Numbered from the stretch's first letter, positions 11,676-20,553 are shown. The stretch is DNA of 64,000 nucleotides from Nocardioides sp. CFH 31398 (GCF_022436705.1 NZ_JAKUHT010000025.1:1-64000), one strand, 5' to 3'. Numbers and translations are program-made. The notes: generated by a model from the sequence alone, not told the origin.

Positions 11676-12799
11676 CCGCCACCGGAGCAACGGACGCGGC
11701 CTGGCCGCCGATCCGTCCGGAGCTGCGCGGGCTCGAGCCGTACGGCGCCCCGCAGCTCGACGTCGCTGTGCGCCTCAACACCAACGAGAACCCGTACGGG
11801 CCCTCGGAGGCCGTCGCGGCCGACATCGCGGCCGCCGCCGGACGAGCCGCGGTCGGCCTCAACCGCTACCCCGACCGCGAGCACGTCGCGCTGCGGCAGG
11901 CGCTGGCGGCGTACCTCGAGCGCGACACCGGTGTCGCGCTCGACGTCGACCAGGTGTGGGCCGCCAACGGGTCCAACGAGGTCATGCTGCAGCTGCTCAT
12001 GGCGTTCGGCGGCCCGGGCCGGACGGCCCTCGGCTTCACGCCGACGTACTCGATGTACCCGGAGTACGCCCGCGGGACCTCGACCACCTGGGTCACCGGC
12101 CACCGCGAGGCCGACTTCACCCTCGACCTCGACCACGTGCGGGCGCTGGTGGCCGAGCACCGGCCGTCGGTGGTGCTCATGCCGAGCCCGAACAACCCGA
12201 CCGGCACCGCGCTGGCGCCCGAGACCACCGACGTGGTCTGCACGGCGGCCGCGGAGGTCGACGGGCTCGTCGTCATCGACGAGGCGTACGGCGAGTTCCG
12301 CCGCACCGGCACCCCGAGCGCGATCGAGCGCCTGGGCGCGCACCGCAACCTCGTGGTGTCCCGCACGATGAGCAAGGCGTTCGCCCTCGCCGGCGGGCGG
12401 GTGGGCTACCTCGCCGCGGCACCGGAGATCTGCGACGCGCTGCGCCTGGTGCGGCTGCCGTACCACCTGTCGTCGCTGACGCAGGCCGCGGCGCTCGCCG
12501 CCCTGGACCACGCCGACGAGCTGCTGGGCCGCGTGGCCGACCTGCGCGCCGAGCGTGACGCGCTGGTCGACCACCTCCGCGGCGCGGGCCTCCAGGTCGC
12601 CGACAGCGACGCCAACTTCATCCTGTTCGGGCGCTTCGACGACCGCCACGCGGTCTGGGAGTCGCTGCTGGCCCAGGGGGTGCTGGTCCGCGAGACCGGC
12701 CCCGAGGGCTGGCTGCGGGTCTCCGTCGGCACCCCGGACGAGAACCAGGCCTTCCGCGACGCGCTGGCCGCCACGCTGAAGGAGAACGTGCGCCCATGA
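11672..12799 (+). CDS. hisC: Histidinol-phosphate aminotransferase
   Basis: PLP-dependent class I/II aminotransferase converting imidazole-acetol phosphate to histidinol phosphate. The 375 residues carry LNTNENPYGPS, the SPNNPTGT motif, VIDEAYGEF and the PLP lysine in SRTMSKAFALAGGRVG. It starts with GTG inside the hisD stop and ends overlapping hisB by ATGA, so the three are translationally coupled. Some actinobacterial HisC enzymes also act in aromatic amino acid synthesis; the sequence does not settle that here. Confidence 0.96.
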   Translation: MTATGATDAAWPPIRPELRGLEPYGAPQLDVAVRLNTNENPYGPSEAVAADIAAAAGRAAVGLNRYPDREHVALRQALAAYLERDTGVALDVDQVWAANGSNEVMLQLLMAFGGPGRTALGFTPTYSMYPEYARGTSTTWVTGHREADFTLDLDHVRALVAEHRPSVVLMPSPNNPTGTALAPETTDVVCTAAAEVDGLVVIDEAYGEFRRTGTPSAIERLGAHRNLVVSRTMSKAFALAGGRVGYLAAAPEICDALRLVRLPYHLSSLTQAAALAALDHADELLGRVADLRAERDALVDHLRGAGLQVADSDANFILFGRFDDRHAVWESLLAQGVLVRETGPEGWLRVSVGTPDENQAFRDALAATLKENVRP

Positions 12800-13413
12800 G
12801 CACCACAGCCAGGACCGCCCGCATCGAGCGCGCCACGAAGGAGTCCTCGATCACGGTCGAGCTCGACCTCGACGGCACCGGCCGCGCCGACGTCTCGACC
12901 GGCGTCGGCTTCTACGACCACATGCTCGACGCGCTGGCCCGCCACTCGCTGGTCGACCTCACCGTGCGCGCCGAGGGCGACGTCCACATCGACGGCCACC
13001 ACACCGTCGAGGACACCGCCATCGTCATCGGCCAGGCGCTGCGGCAGGCCCTCGGCGACAAGTCCGGGATCCGGCGGTACGGCGACGCCACGGTCCCGCT
13101 CGACGAGGCGCTCGCGCACGCGGTCGTCGACGTCTCGGGTCGCCCGTACTTCGTCCACTCCGGCGAGCCCGACGGCCAGCCCTACGCGCTCATCGGCGGC
13201 TCGGGCGTGCCGTACGCCGGCTCGCTGACCGCCCACGTGCTCGAGTCGCTCGCCCACCACGCGCACCTGACCCTCCACGTGCGCCTGCTCGGCGGCCGCG
13301 ACCCGCACCACATCGTCGAGGCGCAGTTCAAGGCCGTCGCCCGGGCGCTGCGCGACGCGATCGCGTTCGACCCGCGCGAGACCGGCGTGCCCTCGACCAA
13401 GGGTGCGCTCTGA
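12796..13413 (+). CDS. hisB: Imidazoleglycerol-phosphate dehydratase
   Basis: Mono-functional HisB of 205 residues, dehydrating imidazoleglycerol phosphate. Metal-binding histidine motifs occur in the two halves of the duplicated fold: GFYDHMLDALARHS with DGHHTVED, and ESLAHHAHLTLHV with RDPHHIVEAQFKA. ATG overlaps the hisC stop. The last codon and stop (CTC TGA) contain the CTG from which hisH appears to start. Confidence 0.97.
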   Translation: MSTTARTARIERATKESSITVELDLDGTGRADVSTGVGFYDHMLDALARHSLVDLTVRAEGDVHIDGHHTVEDTAIVIGQALRQALGDKSGIRRYGDATVPLDEALAHAVVDVSGRPYFVHSGEPDGQPYALIGGSGVPYAGSLTAHVLESLAHHAHLTLHVRLLGGRDPHHIVEAQFKAVARALRDAIAFDPRETGVPSTKGAL

Positions 13414-14048
13414 GCGGCGCGAAGCGGGTCGTCGTCCTCGACTACGGCTCGGGCAACCTCCGCTCGGCGGTCCGCGCGGTCGAGCGCGCCGGTGCCGAGG
13501 TCGAGCTCACGGCGGACCGTGCCGCCGCGATGGACGCCGACGGCCTGCTGGTGCCGGGCGTCGGCGCGTACGCGGCGTGCATGGCCGGCCTGCGCGCCGT
13601 CCGCGGCCACGAGACGATCGGCCGCCGCCTCGCGGGCGGCCGCCCGGTGCTGGGCATCTGCGTGGGCATGCAGGTGCTCTTCGAGCGGGGGATCGAGCAC
13701 GGCGTCGACACCGAGGGCTGCGGCGAGTGGCCCGGCACCGTCGAGCGGCTCCGGGCACCCGTCGTCCCGCACATGGGGTGGAACACGGTGCAGGCCCCCG
13801 AGGGCACCGAGATGTTCGCGGGCCTCACCGACGAGCGCTTCTACTTCGTGCACTCCTACGGGGTGCGCCGCTGGGAGCTCGTCACCGACGGCCGCACCCG
13901 CGCACCGCTGGTGACCACCACGACCCACGGCACCGAGGACTTCGTGTCCGCCGTCGAGAACGGCCCGCTGTGGGCCACCCAGTTCCACCCCGAGAAGTCC
14001 GGCGACGCCGGCGCCGCGCTGCTGCGCAACTGGATCCAGACCCTCTGA
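13410..14048 (+). CDS. hisH: Imidazole glycerol phosphate synthase glutaminase subunit HisH (CTG start)
   Basis: Class I glutamine amidotransferase partner of HisF, supplying ammonia. The N-terminal strand VVVLDYGSGNLRS, nucleophile cysteine in GICVGMQVLFE, and His-Glu in HPEKSG are intact. No ATG, GTG or TTG exists in this frame before 13530, which would remove the essential first 40 residues. CTG at 13410 overlaps the hisB stop as CTGA and is preceded by AAGGG with six-base spacing; it gives 212 residues, the normal length. A non-standard CTG start is therefore the best reading. A one-base sequencing error is the alternative. Confidence 0.93.
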   Translation: MSGAKRVVVLDYGSGNLRSAVRAVERAGAEVELTADRAAAMDADGLLVPGVGAYAACMAGLRAVRGHETIGRRLAGGRPVLGICVGMQVLFERGIEHGVDTEGCGEWPGTVERLRAPVVPHMGWNTVQAPEGTEMFAGLTDERFYFVHSYGVRRWELVTDGRTRAPLVTTTTHGTEDFVSAVENGPLWATQFHPEKSGDAGAALLRNWIQTL

Positions 14049-14055
14049 ACAGAGC

Positions 14056-14098
14056 GGTGGTCGAGGTGCGAGGAGCTCCGGCGACGAGCCTCGAAACC
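14056..14098. repeat. Imperfect palindromic intergenic repeat between hisH and priA
   Basis: GGTGGTCGAGGTGCGAG at the left and GACGAGCCTCGAAACC at the right form an imperfect inverted repeat filling most of the 64-base hisH-priA gap. I recall closely similar GGTTTCGAGGCTCG...CCTCGACCACC sequences as dispersed intergenic repeats in Nocardioides-type genomes, but cannot verify it. It is the only long gap in the his operon. Confidence 0.5.
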
Positions 14099-14112
14099 CC
14101 GCGAGGAGAACG

Positions 14113-14862
14113 ATGACCTACCTCCAGCTCCTGCCCGCCGTCGACATCACCGAGGGCCGGGCCGTCCAGCTCGCCCAGGGCGTCGCCGGCTCCGGCAAGA
14201 CCTACGGCGACCCGGTCGCCGCCGCGATGCGGTGGCAGGACGCCGGCTCGGAGTGGCTGCACCTCGTCGACCTCGACGCCGCCTTCGGCCGCGGGCAGAA
14301 CCGCGCGCTCCAGGCGGAGATCGTCGGCGCCCTCGACATCGACGTCGAGATGAGCGGTGGCATCCGCGACGACGAGTCCCTCGAGGCCGCGCTGGCCACG
14401 GGCTGCCGGCGCGTCAACATCGGCACCGCCGCGCTCGAGCAGCCCGAGTGGTGCGCGAAGGTGATCGCGGAGCACGGCGACCGGATCGCGATCGGCCTCG
14501 ACGTCCGCGGCCGCACCCTCGCCGCGCGCGGCTGGACCCGCGACGGCGGCGACCTGTACGACGTCCTCGCCCGGCTCGACTCCGAGGGCTGCGCGCGCTA
14601 CGTCGTCACCGACGTCAACAAGGACGGCATGCTCGCCGGGCCGAACCTCGAGCTGCTGCGCGACGTCTGCGCGGCCACCGAGGCGCCGGTCATCGCGTCG
14701 GGCGGCGTCACGACGCTGGACGACCTCCGCGCGCTGATGGGCCTGGTCGACTCCGGCGTCGAGGGCGCCATCGCCGGCACCGCGCTCTACGAGGGCCGGT
14801 TCACCCTCGAGGACGCGCTCGCGCTGACCCGCGGGGACCACCCCGCCGGACCGACGTCGTGA
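14113..14862 (+). CDS. priA: Bifunctional HisA/TrpF isomerase PriA
   Basis: 249-residue (beta/alpha)8 barrel. Actinobacterial HisA enzymes are dual-substrate PriA proteins acting on ProFAR (histidine) and PRA (tryptophan). Key regions: LLPAVDITEGRAVQL with the catalytic Asp, SGGIRDDESLEAAL, VTDVNKDGMLAGPN and ASGGVTTLDDL. No trpF occurs in the trp cluster at 21-24 kb, consistent with the dual role, though the rest of the genome is unseen. GAGGAG lies eight bases before the ATG. Its stop overlaps the hisF GTG. Confidence 0.93.
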   Translation: MTYLQLLPAVDITEGRAVQLAQGVAGSGKTYGDPVAAAMRWQDAGSEWLHLVDLDAAFGRGQNRALQAEIVGALDIDVEMSGGIRDDESLEAALATGCRRVNIGTAALEQPEWCAKVIAEHGDRIAIGLDVRGRTLAARGWTRDGGDLYDVLARLDSEGCARYVVTDVNKDGMLAGPNLELLRDVCAATEAPVIASGGVTTLDDLRALMGLVDSGVEGAIAGTALYEGRFTLEDALALTRGDHPAGPTS

Positions 14863-15620
14863 GCCTCGCCGTCCGCGTCATCCCCTGCCTCGACGTCGAC
14901 GCCGGGCGCGTGGTGAAGGGCGTGAACTTCGTCGACCTCCGCGACGCCGGCGACCCCGTCGAGCTGGCCCGGACCTACGACGCCGAGGGCGCCGACGAGC
15001 TCACGTTCCTCGACATCTCCGCCTCCCACCAGGGCCGCGAGACGACGCTCGAGATCGTGTCCGCGACGGCCGAGCAGGTCTTCATCCCGCTGACCGTCGG
15101 TGGGGGAGTGTCGTCGACCTCCGACGTCGACCGCCTGCTGCGGGCGGGCGCCGACAAGGTCGCGGTCAACACCGCTGCCATCCACCGCCCGGAGCTGGTC
15201 GCCGAGATCGCGGACCGCTTCGGCAACCAGGTGCTCGTCCTGTCGGTCGACGCCCGGCGTGCGGCCGGCACCGACAGCGGTTTCGAGGTCACCACCCACG
15301 GCGGGCGGAAGTCCGCCGGCCTGGACGCCCTGGCGTGGGCCGTCCGCGCCGCCGAGCTCGGCGCCGGCGAGATCCTGCTCAACGCGATGGACGCCGACGG
15401 CACCACCGACGGCTTCGACCTCGAGCTGATCGCCGCCGTGCGCGCGGCGGTCACCATCCCCGTCATCGCCTCCGGTGGCGCCGGGCGCGCCGAGCACTTC
15501 GCCCCCGCCGTCGACGCCGGCGCGGACGCCGTCCTCGCCGCCACCGTCTTCCACTTCGGCGACGTCTCCATCGGCGAGGCCAAGTCCGCCCTCGCCGCCG
15601 CCGGTCACCCCGTGCGCTGA
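14859..15620 (+). CDS. hisF: Imidazole glycerol phosphate synthase cyclase subunit
   Basis: 253-residue barrel that closes the imidazole ring using ammonia from HisH. Catalytic aspartates are in IPCLDVDAGRVVKG and VLSVDARR; phosphate-binding loops TVGGGVSS and ASGGAG are present. GTG is coupled to priA. The gene ends the hisD-F operon, followed by a possible terminator. hisI lies 3.9 kb downstream, separated by two ABC exporter genes. Confidence 0.96.
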   Translation: MSLAVRVIPCLDVDAGRVVKGVNFVDLRDAGDPVELARTYDAEGADELTFLDISASHQGRETTLEIVSATAEQVFIPLTVGGGVSSTSDVDRLLRAGADKVAVNTAAIHRPELVAEIADRFGNQVLVLSVDARRAAGTDSGFEVTTHGGRKSAGLDALAWAVRAAELGAGEILLNAMDADGTTDGFDLELIAAVRAAVTIPVIASGGAGRAEHFAPAVDAGADAVLAATVFHFGDVSIGEAKSALAAAGHPVR

Positions 15621-15640
15621 CCAGCCGGCCGAGGAGCCGG

Positions 15641-15670
15641 GTCGTCCGACGTCCGTGAGGCCCGGACGAC
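15641..15670 (+). terminator. Possible terminator after hisF
   Basis: GTCGTCCG and CGGACGAC form an 8-bp stem with a 14-base loop about 20 bases after the hisF stop. The 151-base gap before the ABC exporter holds this hairpin and a weak promoter-like stretch only. Confidence 0.4.
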
Positions 15671-15771
15671 GGCCCGGATCGTTGTCGGTGCCCAGGAATA
15701 CCGTGCGCGGGGTACGACTTGTCCATCGGCACGGACCCCACCGTGCGCGCAGCGCCAGGAGGGCACAGGGC

Positions 15772-17688
15772 TTGAGTTCCGACACGTCGCAGGGCGCAGC
15801 GCCCGGCACCACGGAGAGCGAGCAGCCGGAGGAGTCGCTCGACCCCGAGCTCGCGCCCGACCACGGTGCGGCGCGCTCGGTCTCGATGCGCGACGGGCTG
15901 CACGTGCTCGCCGTCGGCATCCGTCGCCAGCCGTGGGTGTTCGCGATCTCGACCTTCGGCGGCGTGCTGTTCGGCGCGCTGACCGTCGCCGACGCCTGGG
16001 TGCTCGGGTGGGCCACCCAGAACGCCCTGATCCCGGCGATGCGCGACGGCGAGGTCGGCACCGGCGTGCTCGTCTCGGTCGTCGCGCTGTTCGTCGGCGT
16101 CGCCCTGCTGCGCGCGGTCGGGATCGTCGCCCGGCGCCTCGGGGCCGGGATCATGCAGTACCGGCTGCAGGCGGCGTACCGCCGCGAGGTCACCCGGCAG
16201 TACCTCGCCCTGCCCATGTCGTGGCACGCCCGCCACCCCACCGGCCAGCTGCTGAGCAACGCCAACGCGGACGTCGAGGCGGCCTGGTCGCCGATCGCGC
16301 CGCTGCCCATGGCGCTCGGCACCGTCGCGATGATGGTGATCGCCGTCGTCCAGATGCTCGCCGCCGACCTCGTCATGGCCGCAGTCGGTCTGCTCGTGTT
16401 CCCGGCCGTGATCGGCGTGAACCTCGTCTACCAGCGCCTCACCTCGCCCCTCATCACGCGCGCCCAGCAGCTCCGTGCGGAGGTCAGCGAGATCGCCCAC
16501 GAGTCGTTCGACGGCGCCCTGGTCGTCAAGACGCTGGGTCGTGAGGCCGAGGAGACCGAGCGCTTCGGCGAGCGCGCCCGCGAGCTGCGCGACACCCTCG
16601 TCCGCGCCGGCCGCATCCGTGCGGCCTTCGACCCGGCGCTGGCGGCGCTGCCCAACCTCGGGGTCATGGTCGTGCTCGTCGTCGGCGTCTCGCGGGTGCT
16701 GAGCGGCGCGACCGACCCCGGCGCCGTCGTCACGGTCGCCTACCTGCTCACCGTCGTCTCGTTCCCCATCCGCTCGATCGGCTGGCTGCTCGGCGAGTTC
16801 CCGCGCAGCGTCGTGGGCTACCGGCGCGTCCACCACGTGCTCGACGAGACCGCCCGCATGCCGTACGGCGACGCGACCCTCCCGGAGCCGACCCGGGCCG
16901 CCAGCGGCACCCGGTTGGACGTCGAGCGGCTCGCCTTCTCCCACGTGCCCGGCCAGCCGCTGCTGCGCGACCTGTCCTTCAGCGTCGAGCCCGGGCGCAC
17001 CGTCGCCCTCGTCGGCGCCACGGCCAGCGGCAAGAGCACCCTGACCGACCTCGTGACCCGTCTCGTCGACCCCGACGGCGGACGCCTGCTCGTCGACGGC
17101 GTCGACCTGCGCGACCTCGACCACGGCCAGCTGTCCACCGCGGTCTCCGTGGTCCCGCAGACCGCGTTCCTGTTCGACGACACCGTCCGCGGCAACGTCA
17201 CGCTCGGCCACGACGTCACCGACGACGAGGTGTGGGCGGCGCTGCGGACCGCGCAGGCCGACGGGTTCGTCGCCGCGCTGGCGGGGCCGAACGGGGTGGG
17301 CCTCGACGCCCGCCTCGGCGAGCGCGGGACCAGCCTGTCGGGCGGCCAGCGGCAGCGCATCGCCCTGGCCCGCGCCCTCGTCCGCCGGCCGCGACTGCTC
17401 GTCCTGGACGACGCCACCTCGGCCGTCGACCCCGAGGTGGAGGGCCGCATCCTCGCCGCGCTCCGGGGCGCCGAGGACGAGGCCGGGGCGACCCTGCTCG
17501 TCGTCGCCTACCGCAAGGCCACGATCGCGCTCGCCGACGAGGTGCTCCACCTCGAGGGCGGACGGGTCGTCGGCCGGGGCACCCACGCCGAGCTGCTCGC
17601 CACGAGCCCGTCGTACGCCCGGCTGGTGAACGCCTACGACAGCGACCCCGACGTCGAGCCGGCCGGCGCCGCGGGGGGTGCACGGTGA
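15772..17688 (+). CDS. ABC exporter half-transporter, degenerate-site subunit
   Basis: 638-residue type I exporter half: a six-helix membrane domain (about residues 45-340) followed by an ATPase domain. Walker A is GATASGKST, signature LSGGQ, but Walker B is LLVLDDATSAVD, with Asp where the catalytic Glu belongs, and the H-loop reads VVAYRKA with Tyr instead of His. It therefore looks like the non-hydrolytic partner of the next gene. TTG at 15772 is chosen because AGGAGGG lies eight bases upstream. Stop and next start overlap as GTGA. Substrate unknown; position between hisF and hisI does not identify it. Confidence 0.88.
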   Translation: MSSDTSQGAAPGTTESEQPEESLDPELAPDHGAARSVSMRDGLHVLAVGIRRQPWVFAISTFGGVLFGALTVADAWVLGWATQNALIPAMRDGEVGTGVLVSVVALFVGVALLRAVGIVARRLGAGIMQYRLQAAYRREVTRQYLALPMSWHARHPTGQLLSNANADVEAAWSPIAPLPMALGTVAMMVIAVVQMLAADLVMAAVGLLVFPAVIGVNLVYQRLTSPLITRAQQLRAEVSEIAHESFDGALVVKTLGREAEETERFGERARELRDTLVRAGRIRAAFDPALAALPNLGVMVVLVVGVSRVLSGATDPGAVVTVAYLLTVVSFPIRSIGWLLGEFPRSVVGYRRVHHVLDETARMPYGDATLPEPTRAASGTRLDVERLAFSHVPGQPLLRDLSFSVEPGRTVALVGATASGKSTLTDLVTRLVDPDGGRLLVDGVDLRDLDHGQLSTAVSVVPQTAFLFDDTVRGNVTLGHDVTDDEVWAALRTAQADGFVAALAGPNGVGLDARLGERGTSLSGGQRQRIALARALVRRPRLLVLDDATSAVDPEVEGRILAALRGAEDEAGATLLVVAYRKATIALADEVLHLEGGRVVGRGTHAELLATSPSYARLVNAYDSDPDVEPAGAAGGAR

Positions 17689-19469
17689 GCACCCGCATGG
17701 ACTCCGGCGACCAGATCGGCATGTGGGCGACGCTGCGCCGCGGCGTCGAGCACTCCCCGGAGCTGAAGCAGGGCATCGTCGGCACCCTGCTGCTGGCGCT
17801 GCTCTCGACCGGCGGCCAGGTCGTCGTCCCGATCGCCATCCAGCAGACCCTGGACAACGGGCTGGGCGCCGACGGCGGCCCCGACGTCGGCTTCACCGTC
17901 CGCATGGGGATCCTCGCGGCCGCCGCGGTGCTGCTGACCGGGGTGGCGTCCTACCTCATGACGACGCGGCTGTTCCGCACGGGCGAGGCGGGTCTGGCGA
18001 CCCTGCGCACCGAGGCGTTCCGCCACGTCCACGACCTGCCGCTGCTGACCCAGAACACCGAGTCCCGCGGCGCCCTCGTCTCCCGCGTCACCAGCGACGT
18101 CGACCAGGTCAGCCAGTTCCTCGTCTTCGGGGGCATCCTCTTCGTCGTCAGCGTCGGGCAGGTCCTCGTCGCCACCGTCGTGATGGCGGTCTACTCCTGG
18201 CAGCTGACGATCGTCGTCTGGCTCGCCTTCGCCCCGCTGTTCCTGTCCCTGCGCTACTTCCAGCAGCGCCTCTCCGCGGCGTACGGCGTGGTGCGGCGCC
18301 AGGTCGGCACCATGCTGTCCGCGATCTCGGAGCCCGTCGTCGGCGCGGCCGTCGTCCGCACCTACGCCGTCGAGGACCGCACCCAGGCGCGCATCGACGA
18401 GGCCATCCGCCGCCACCAGCAGGCCAGCACCCGCGCCCAGGGCTTCACGGCCGTCTCGTTCTCGCTCGGCGGGCTCTCGGGCGGCCTGGCGAACGCCGGC
18501 GTGCTCGTCGTGGGCATCCAGCTCGGCCTCGCGGGGGACATCACGGCGGGGGAGGTCCTCGCGTTCGCCTTCATCGTCACGCTGTTCGTGGGACCGGTGC
18601 AGATGGGCACCCAGATCCTCACCGACGCCCAGCTCGCCATCGCCGGCTGGCGGCGCGTGATCGGGATCCTGGACACCCCGGCCGACCTCGTCGACCCCGG
18701 GGCCGACGGGGCCACGCTGCCCCGCGGGCCGATCGACGTCCGCTTCGACCACGTCACCTTCGCCTACCCCGGCGGCCCGCCGGTGCTGCGCGACGTCGAC
18801 CTCGGGGTCGCCGCGGGGACCCGCCTGGCGGTCGTCGGGGAGACCGGGTCGGGCAAGTCGACCTTCGCCAAGCTGCTGACCCGGCTCATGGACCCGGCCG
18901 AGGGCGCCGTCCTGCTCGACGGCGTCGACCTGCGGCGCATCGACCAGCGGTCCCTGCGCTCGAGCGTCGTGCTCGTGCCGCAGGAGGGCTTCCTGTTCGA
19001 CGACACGGTCGGCGCCAACATCCGCTATGGCCGGCTCGCCGCCACGGACGCCGAGATCCTCGAGGCGGCCCGCGACCTCGGCCTCGACGACTGGCTCGGG
19101 GGCCTGCCGCGCGGCCTCGCCACCCGCGTCGGGCAGCGCGGCGAGGCGCTGTCGGCGGGGGAGCGGCAGCTGGTCAGCCTGCTGCGCGCCCGCCTGGCCG
19201 ACCCCGACCTGCTCGTGCTCGACGAGGCCACCAGCGCGGTCGACCCCGCGCTCGAGGTACGGATCGGCCGGGCGCTCGAGCGGCTGCTCGTCGGCCGGAC
19301 CTCCGTGACCATCGCCCACCGGCTCACCACCGCCGAGAACGCCGACGAGGTCCTCGTCGTGGACGCCGGCCGCGTGGTCCAGCGCGGACCGCACGCCGCC
19401 CTGCTCGCCGAGGGCGGTACCTACGGCGCCCTGCACGCCTCCTGGGTCGCCCAGCAGGCGGTGTCGTGA
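17685..19469 (+). CDS. ABC exporter half-transporter, catalytic subunit
   Basis: 594-residue partner of the preceding gene: six membrane helices (about residues 25-320) then an ATPase with Walker A GETGSGKST, Walker B LLVLDEATSAVD with catalytic Glu, and H-loop TIAHRL. Its signature is LSAGERQ rather than LSGGQ. In a heterodimer, this Walker A/B pairs with the perfect LSGGQ of the first subunit, making one consensus site, while the other site is doubly degenerate. GTG overlaps the upstream stop. Such pairs export lipids, peptides or drugs; the substrate cannot be told. Confidence 0.9.
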   Translation: MSTRMDSGDQIGMWATLRRGVEHSPELKQGIVGTLLLALLSTGGQVVVPIAIQQTLDNGLGADGGPDVGFTVRMGILAAAAVLLTGVASYLMTTRLFRTGEAGLATLRTEAFRHVHDLPLLTQNTESRGALVSRVTSDVDQVSQFLVFGGILFVVSVGQVLVATVVMAVYSWQLTIVVWLAFAPLFLSLRYFQQRLSAAYGVVRRQVGTMLSAISEPVVGAAVVRTYAVEDRTQARIDEAIRRHQQASTRAQGFTAVSFSLGGLSGGLANAGVLVVGIQLGLAGDITAGEVLAFAFIVTLFVGPVQMGTQILTDAQLAIAGWRRVIGILDTPADLVDPGADGATLPRGPIDVRFDHVTFAYPGGPPVLRDVDLGVAAGTRLAVVGETGSGKSTFAKLLTRLMDPAEGAVLLDGVDLRRIDQRSLRSSVVLVPQEGFLFDDTVGANIRYGRLAATDAEILEAARDLGLDDWLGGLPRGLATRVGQRGEALSAGERQLVSLLRARLADPDLLVLDEATSAVDPALEVRIGRALERLLVGRTSVTIAHRLTTAENADEVLVVDAGRVVQRGPHAALLAEGGTYGALHASWVAQQAVS

Positions 19470-19498
19470 GCGTGGGGACGCCCGCCGATACTGGGGCG

Positions 19499-19849
19499 GT
19501 GAGCTCCCTGGACCCCGCCGTCGCCGCCCGGCTGACCCGCAACGCCGACGGGCTGCTGCCCGCCGTCGTGCAGCAGCACGGCAGCGGCGAGGTGCTCATG
19601 CTGGCCTGGGTGGACGACGAGGCGCTGGCGCGCACGGTGGCGACCGGCCGCGCGACGTACTGGAGCCGGAGCCGCCGGGAGTACTGGGTGAAGGGCGAGA
19701 CCTCCGGCCACCGGCAGTGGGTCCGCGAGGTGCGCCTCGACTGCGACGGCGACACCCTGCTGCTCGTCGTCGACCAGGAGGGCGCCGCCTGCCACACCGG
19801 CGCCCGCACCTGCTTCGAGGCCGACCTGGTGTGGAGCGCCGGTGACTGA
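19499..19849 (+). CDS. hisI: Phosphoribosyl-AMP cyclohydrolase
   Basis: 116-residue metal-dependent hydrolase opening the purine ring in histidine synthesis. Metal and active-site motifs are DCDGDTLLLVVDQ and AACHTGARTCF; SRSRREYWVKGETSG is the family core. The start could be GTG 19499, which gives the typical SLDPAVAARL beginning, or GTG 19466, which overlaps the exporter stop as GTGA and adds 11 residues. No hisE is fused. It overlaps the next gene by eight bases. Confidence 0.93.
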   Translation: MSSLDPAVAARLTRNADGLLPAVVQQHGSGEVLMLAWVDDEALARTVATGRATYWSRSRREYWVKGETSGHRQWVREVRLDCDGDTLLLVVDQEGAACHTGARTCFEADLVWSAGD

Positions 19850-20513
19850 GCCGGCCGACGGGCCGGACGCCGCCCCCGCGCAGCACACCGACACCCCGCC
19901 ACGCCGCCGCAGCACGATGGGCCCGACGCTGCTCGTCGCCCTGGCGTCGGGGGCGCTGCTCGCCGTGGCCGGCGACCGGCCCTGGGTGGACGTCGAGGGC
20001 GCGCCCGAGCCCGTCGAGGGCGCCGGGCAGCAGGTCGTCACCGGTCTCGACCTCGCCACCACCAACCCGACCGTCACCGCGCTCGCCCTCGTCGCCCTGG
20101 CCGCCCTCGGGGTGGTGCTCGTGGTCCGCGGCGTGGTGCGCCGGGTGGTCGCCGGCGTCGCGCTGCTCGCCGCGCTCGGCGTCGCCGCGACCGTCGTCAC
20201 CGGCTTCCTCGGCGTCGACGACCGTGTGGCCGCGGAGGTCGCCGACGGGCCCCTCGACGGGGCCGCCACCAGCTGGACCGCGTGGGCCTGGGCCTCGGCG
20301 CCCGCGGCGCTGCTGCTCGTCGTCGCGTGCGCCGTCGCCGTCCGCGACGTCCGGCGCTGGCCGGAGATGGGGCGGCGGTACGACGCCCCCACGACCACCG
20401 CGACCGCCCGCGGGCCGGCGACGAGCACGACCGACCTGTCGGAGCGCAGCGCACTCGAGATCTGGCGCGACCTCGACGAGGGTCGTGACCCGACGGAGGG
20501 CCCCCGCCCCTAG
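19842..20513 (+). CDS. Trp biosynthesis-associated membrane protein
   Basis: 223-residue protein of the actinobacterial family found in trp operons (TIGR02234-like). Four hydrophobic segments lie at about residues 28-45, 75-95, 103-122 and 148-170, with the second half ending in a Thr-rich tail and SALEIWRDLDEG. Function unknown. In related genomes trpE usually separates hisI from this gene; here they overlap by eight bases, so trpE is missing from the position. Confidence 0.85.
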   Translation: MTEPADGPDAAPAQHTDTPPRRRSTMGPTLLVALASGALLAVAGDRPWVDVEGAPEPVEGAGQQVVTGLDLATTNPTVTALALVALAALGVVLVVRGVVRRVVAGVALLAALGVAATVVTGFLGVDDRVAAEVADGPLDGAATSWTAWAWASAPAALLLVVACAVAVRDVRRWPEMGRRYDAPTTTATARGPATSTTDLSERSALEIWRDLDEGRDPTEGPRP

Positions 20514-20516
20514 ACT
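20511..20516 (+). promoter_or_regulatory. -10 box upstream of the HGxxPAAW gene
   Basis: TAGACT at the end of the preceding gene, with GTGACC at 20485-20490 as a poor -35 candidate. It gives a leader of about 31 bases containing GAGGAG before ATG 20554. Confidence 0.4.
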
Positions 20517-20553
20517 GTGCGTGGCATTCGCGCGACGACGAGGAGCACCCGGC

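Noticed and set aside
15695..15720. SigR-type promoter before the ABC exporter (GGAAT at 15695-15699)
   Set aside because: At 18-base spacing the sequence is CTT, not GTT.
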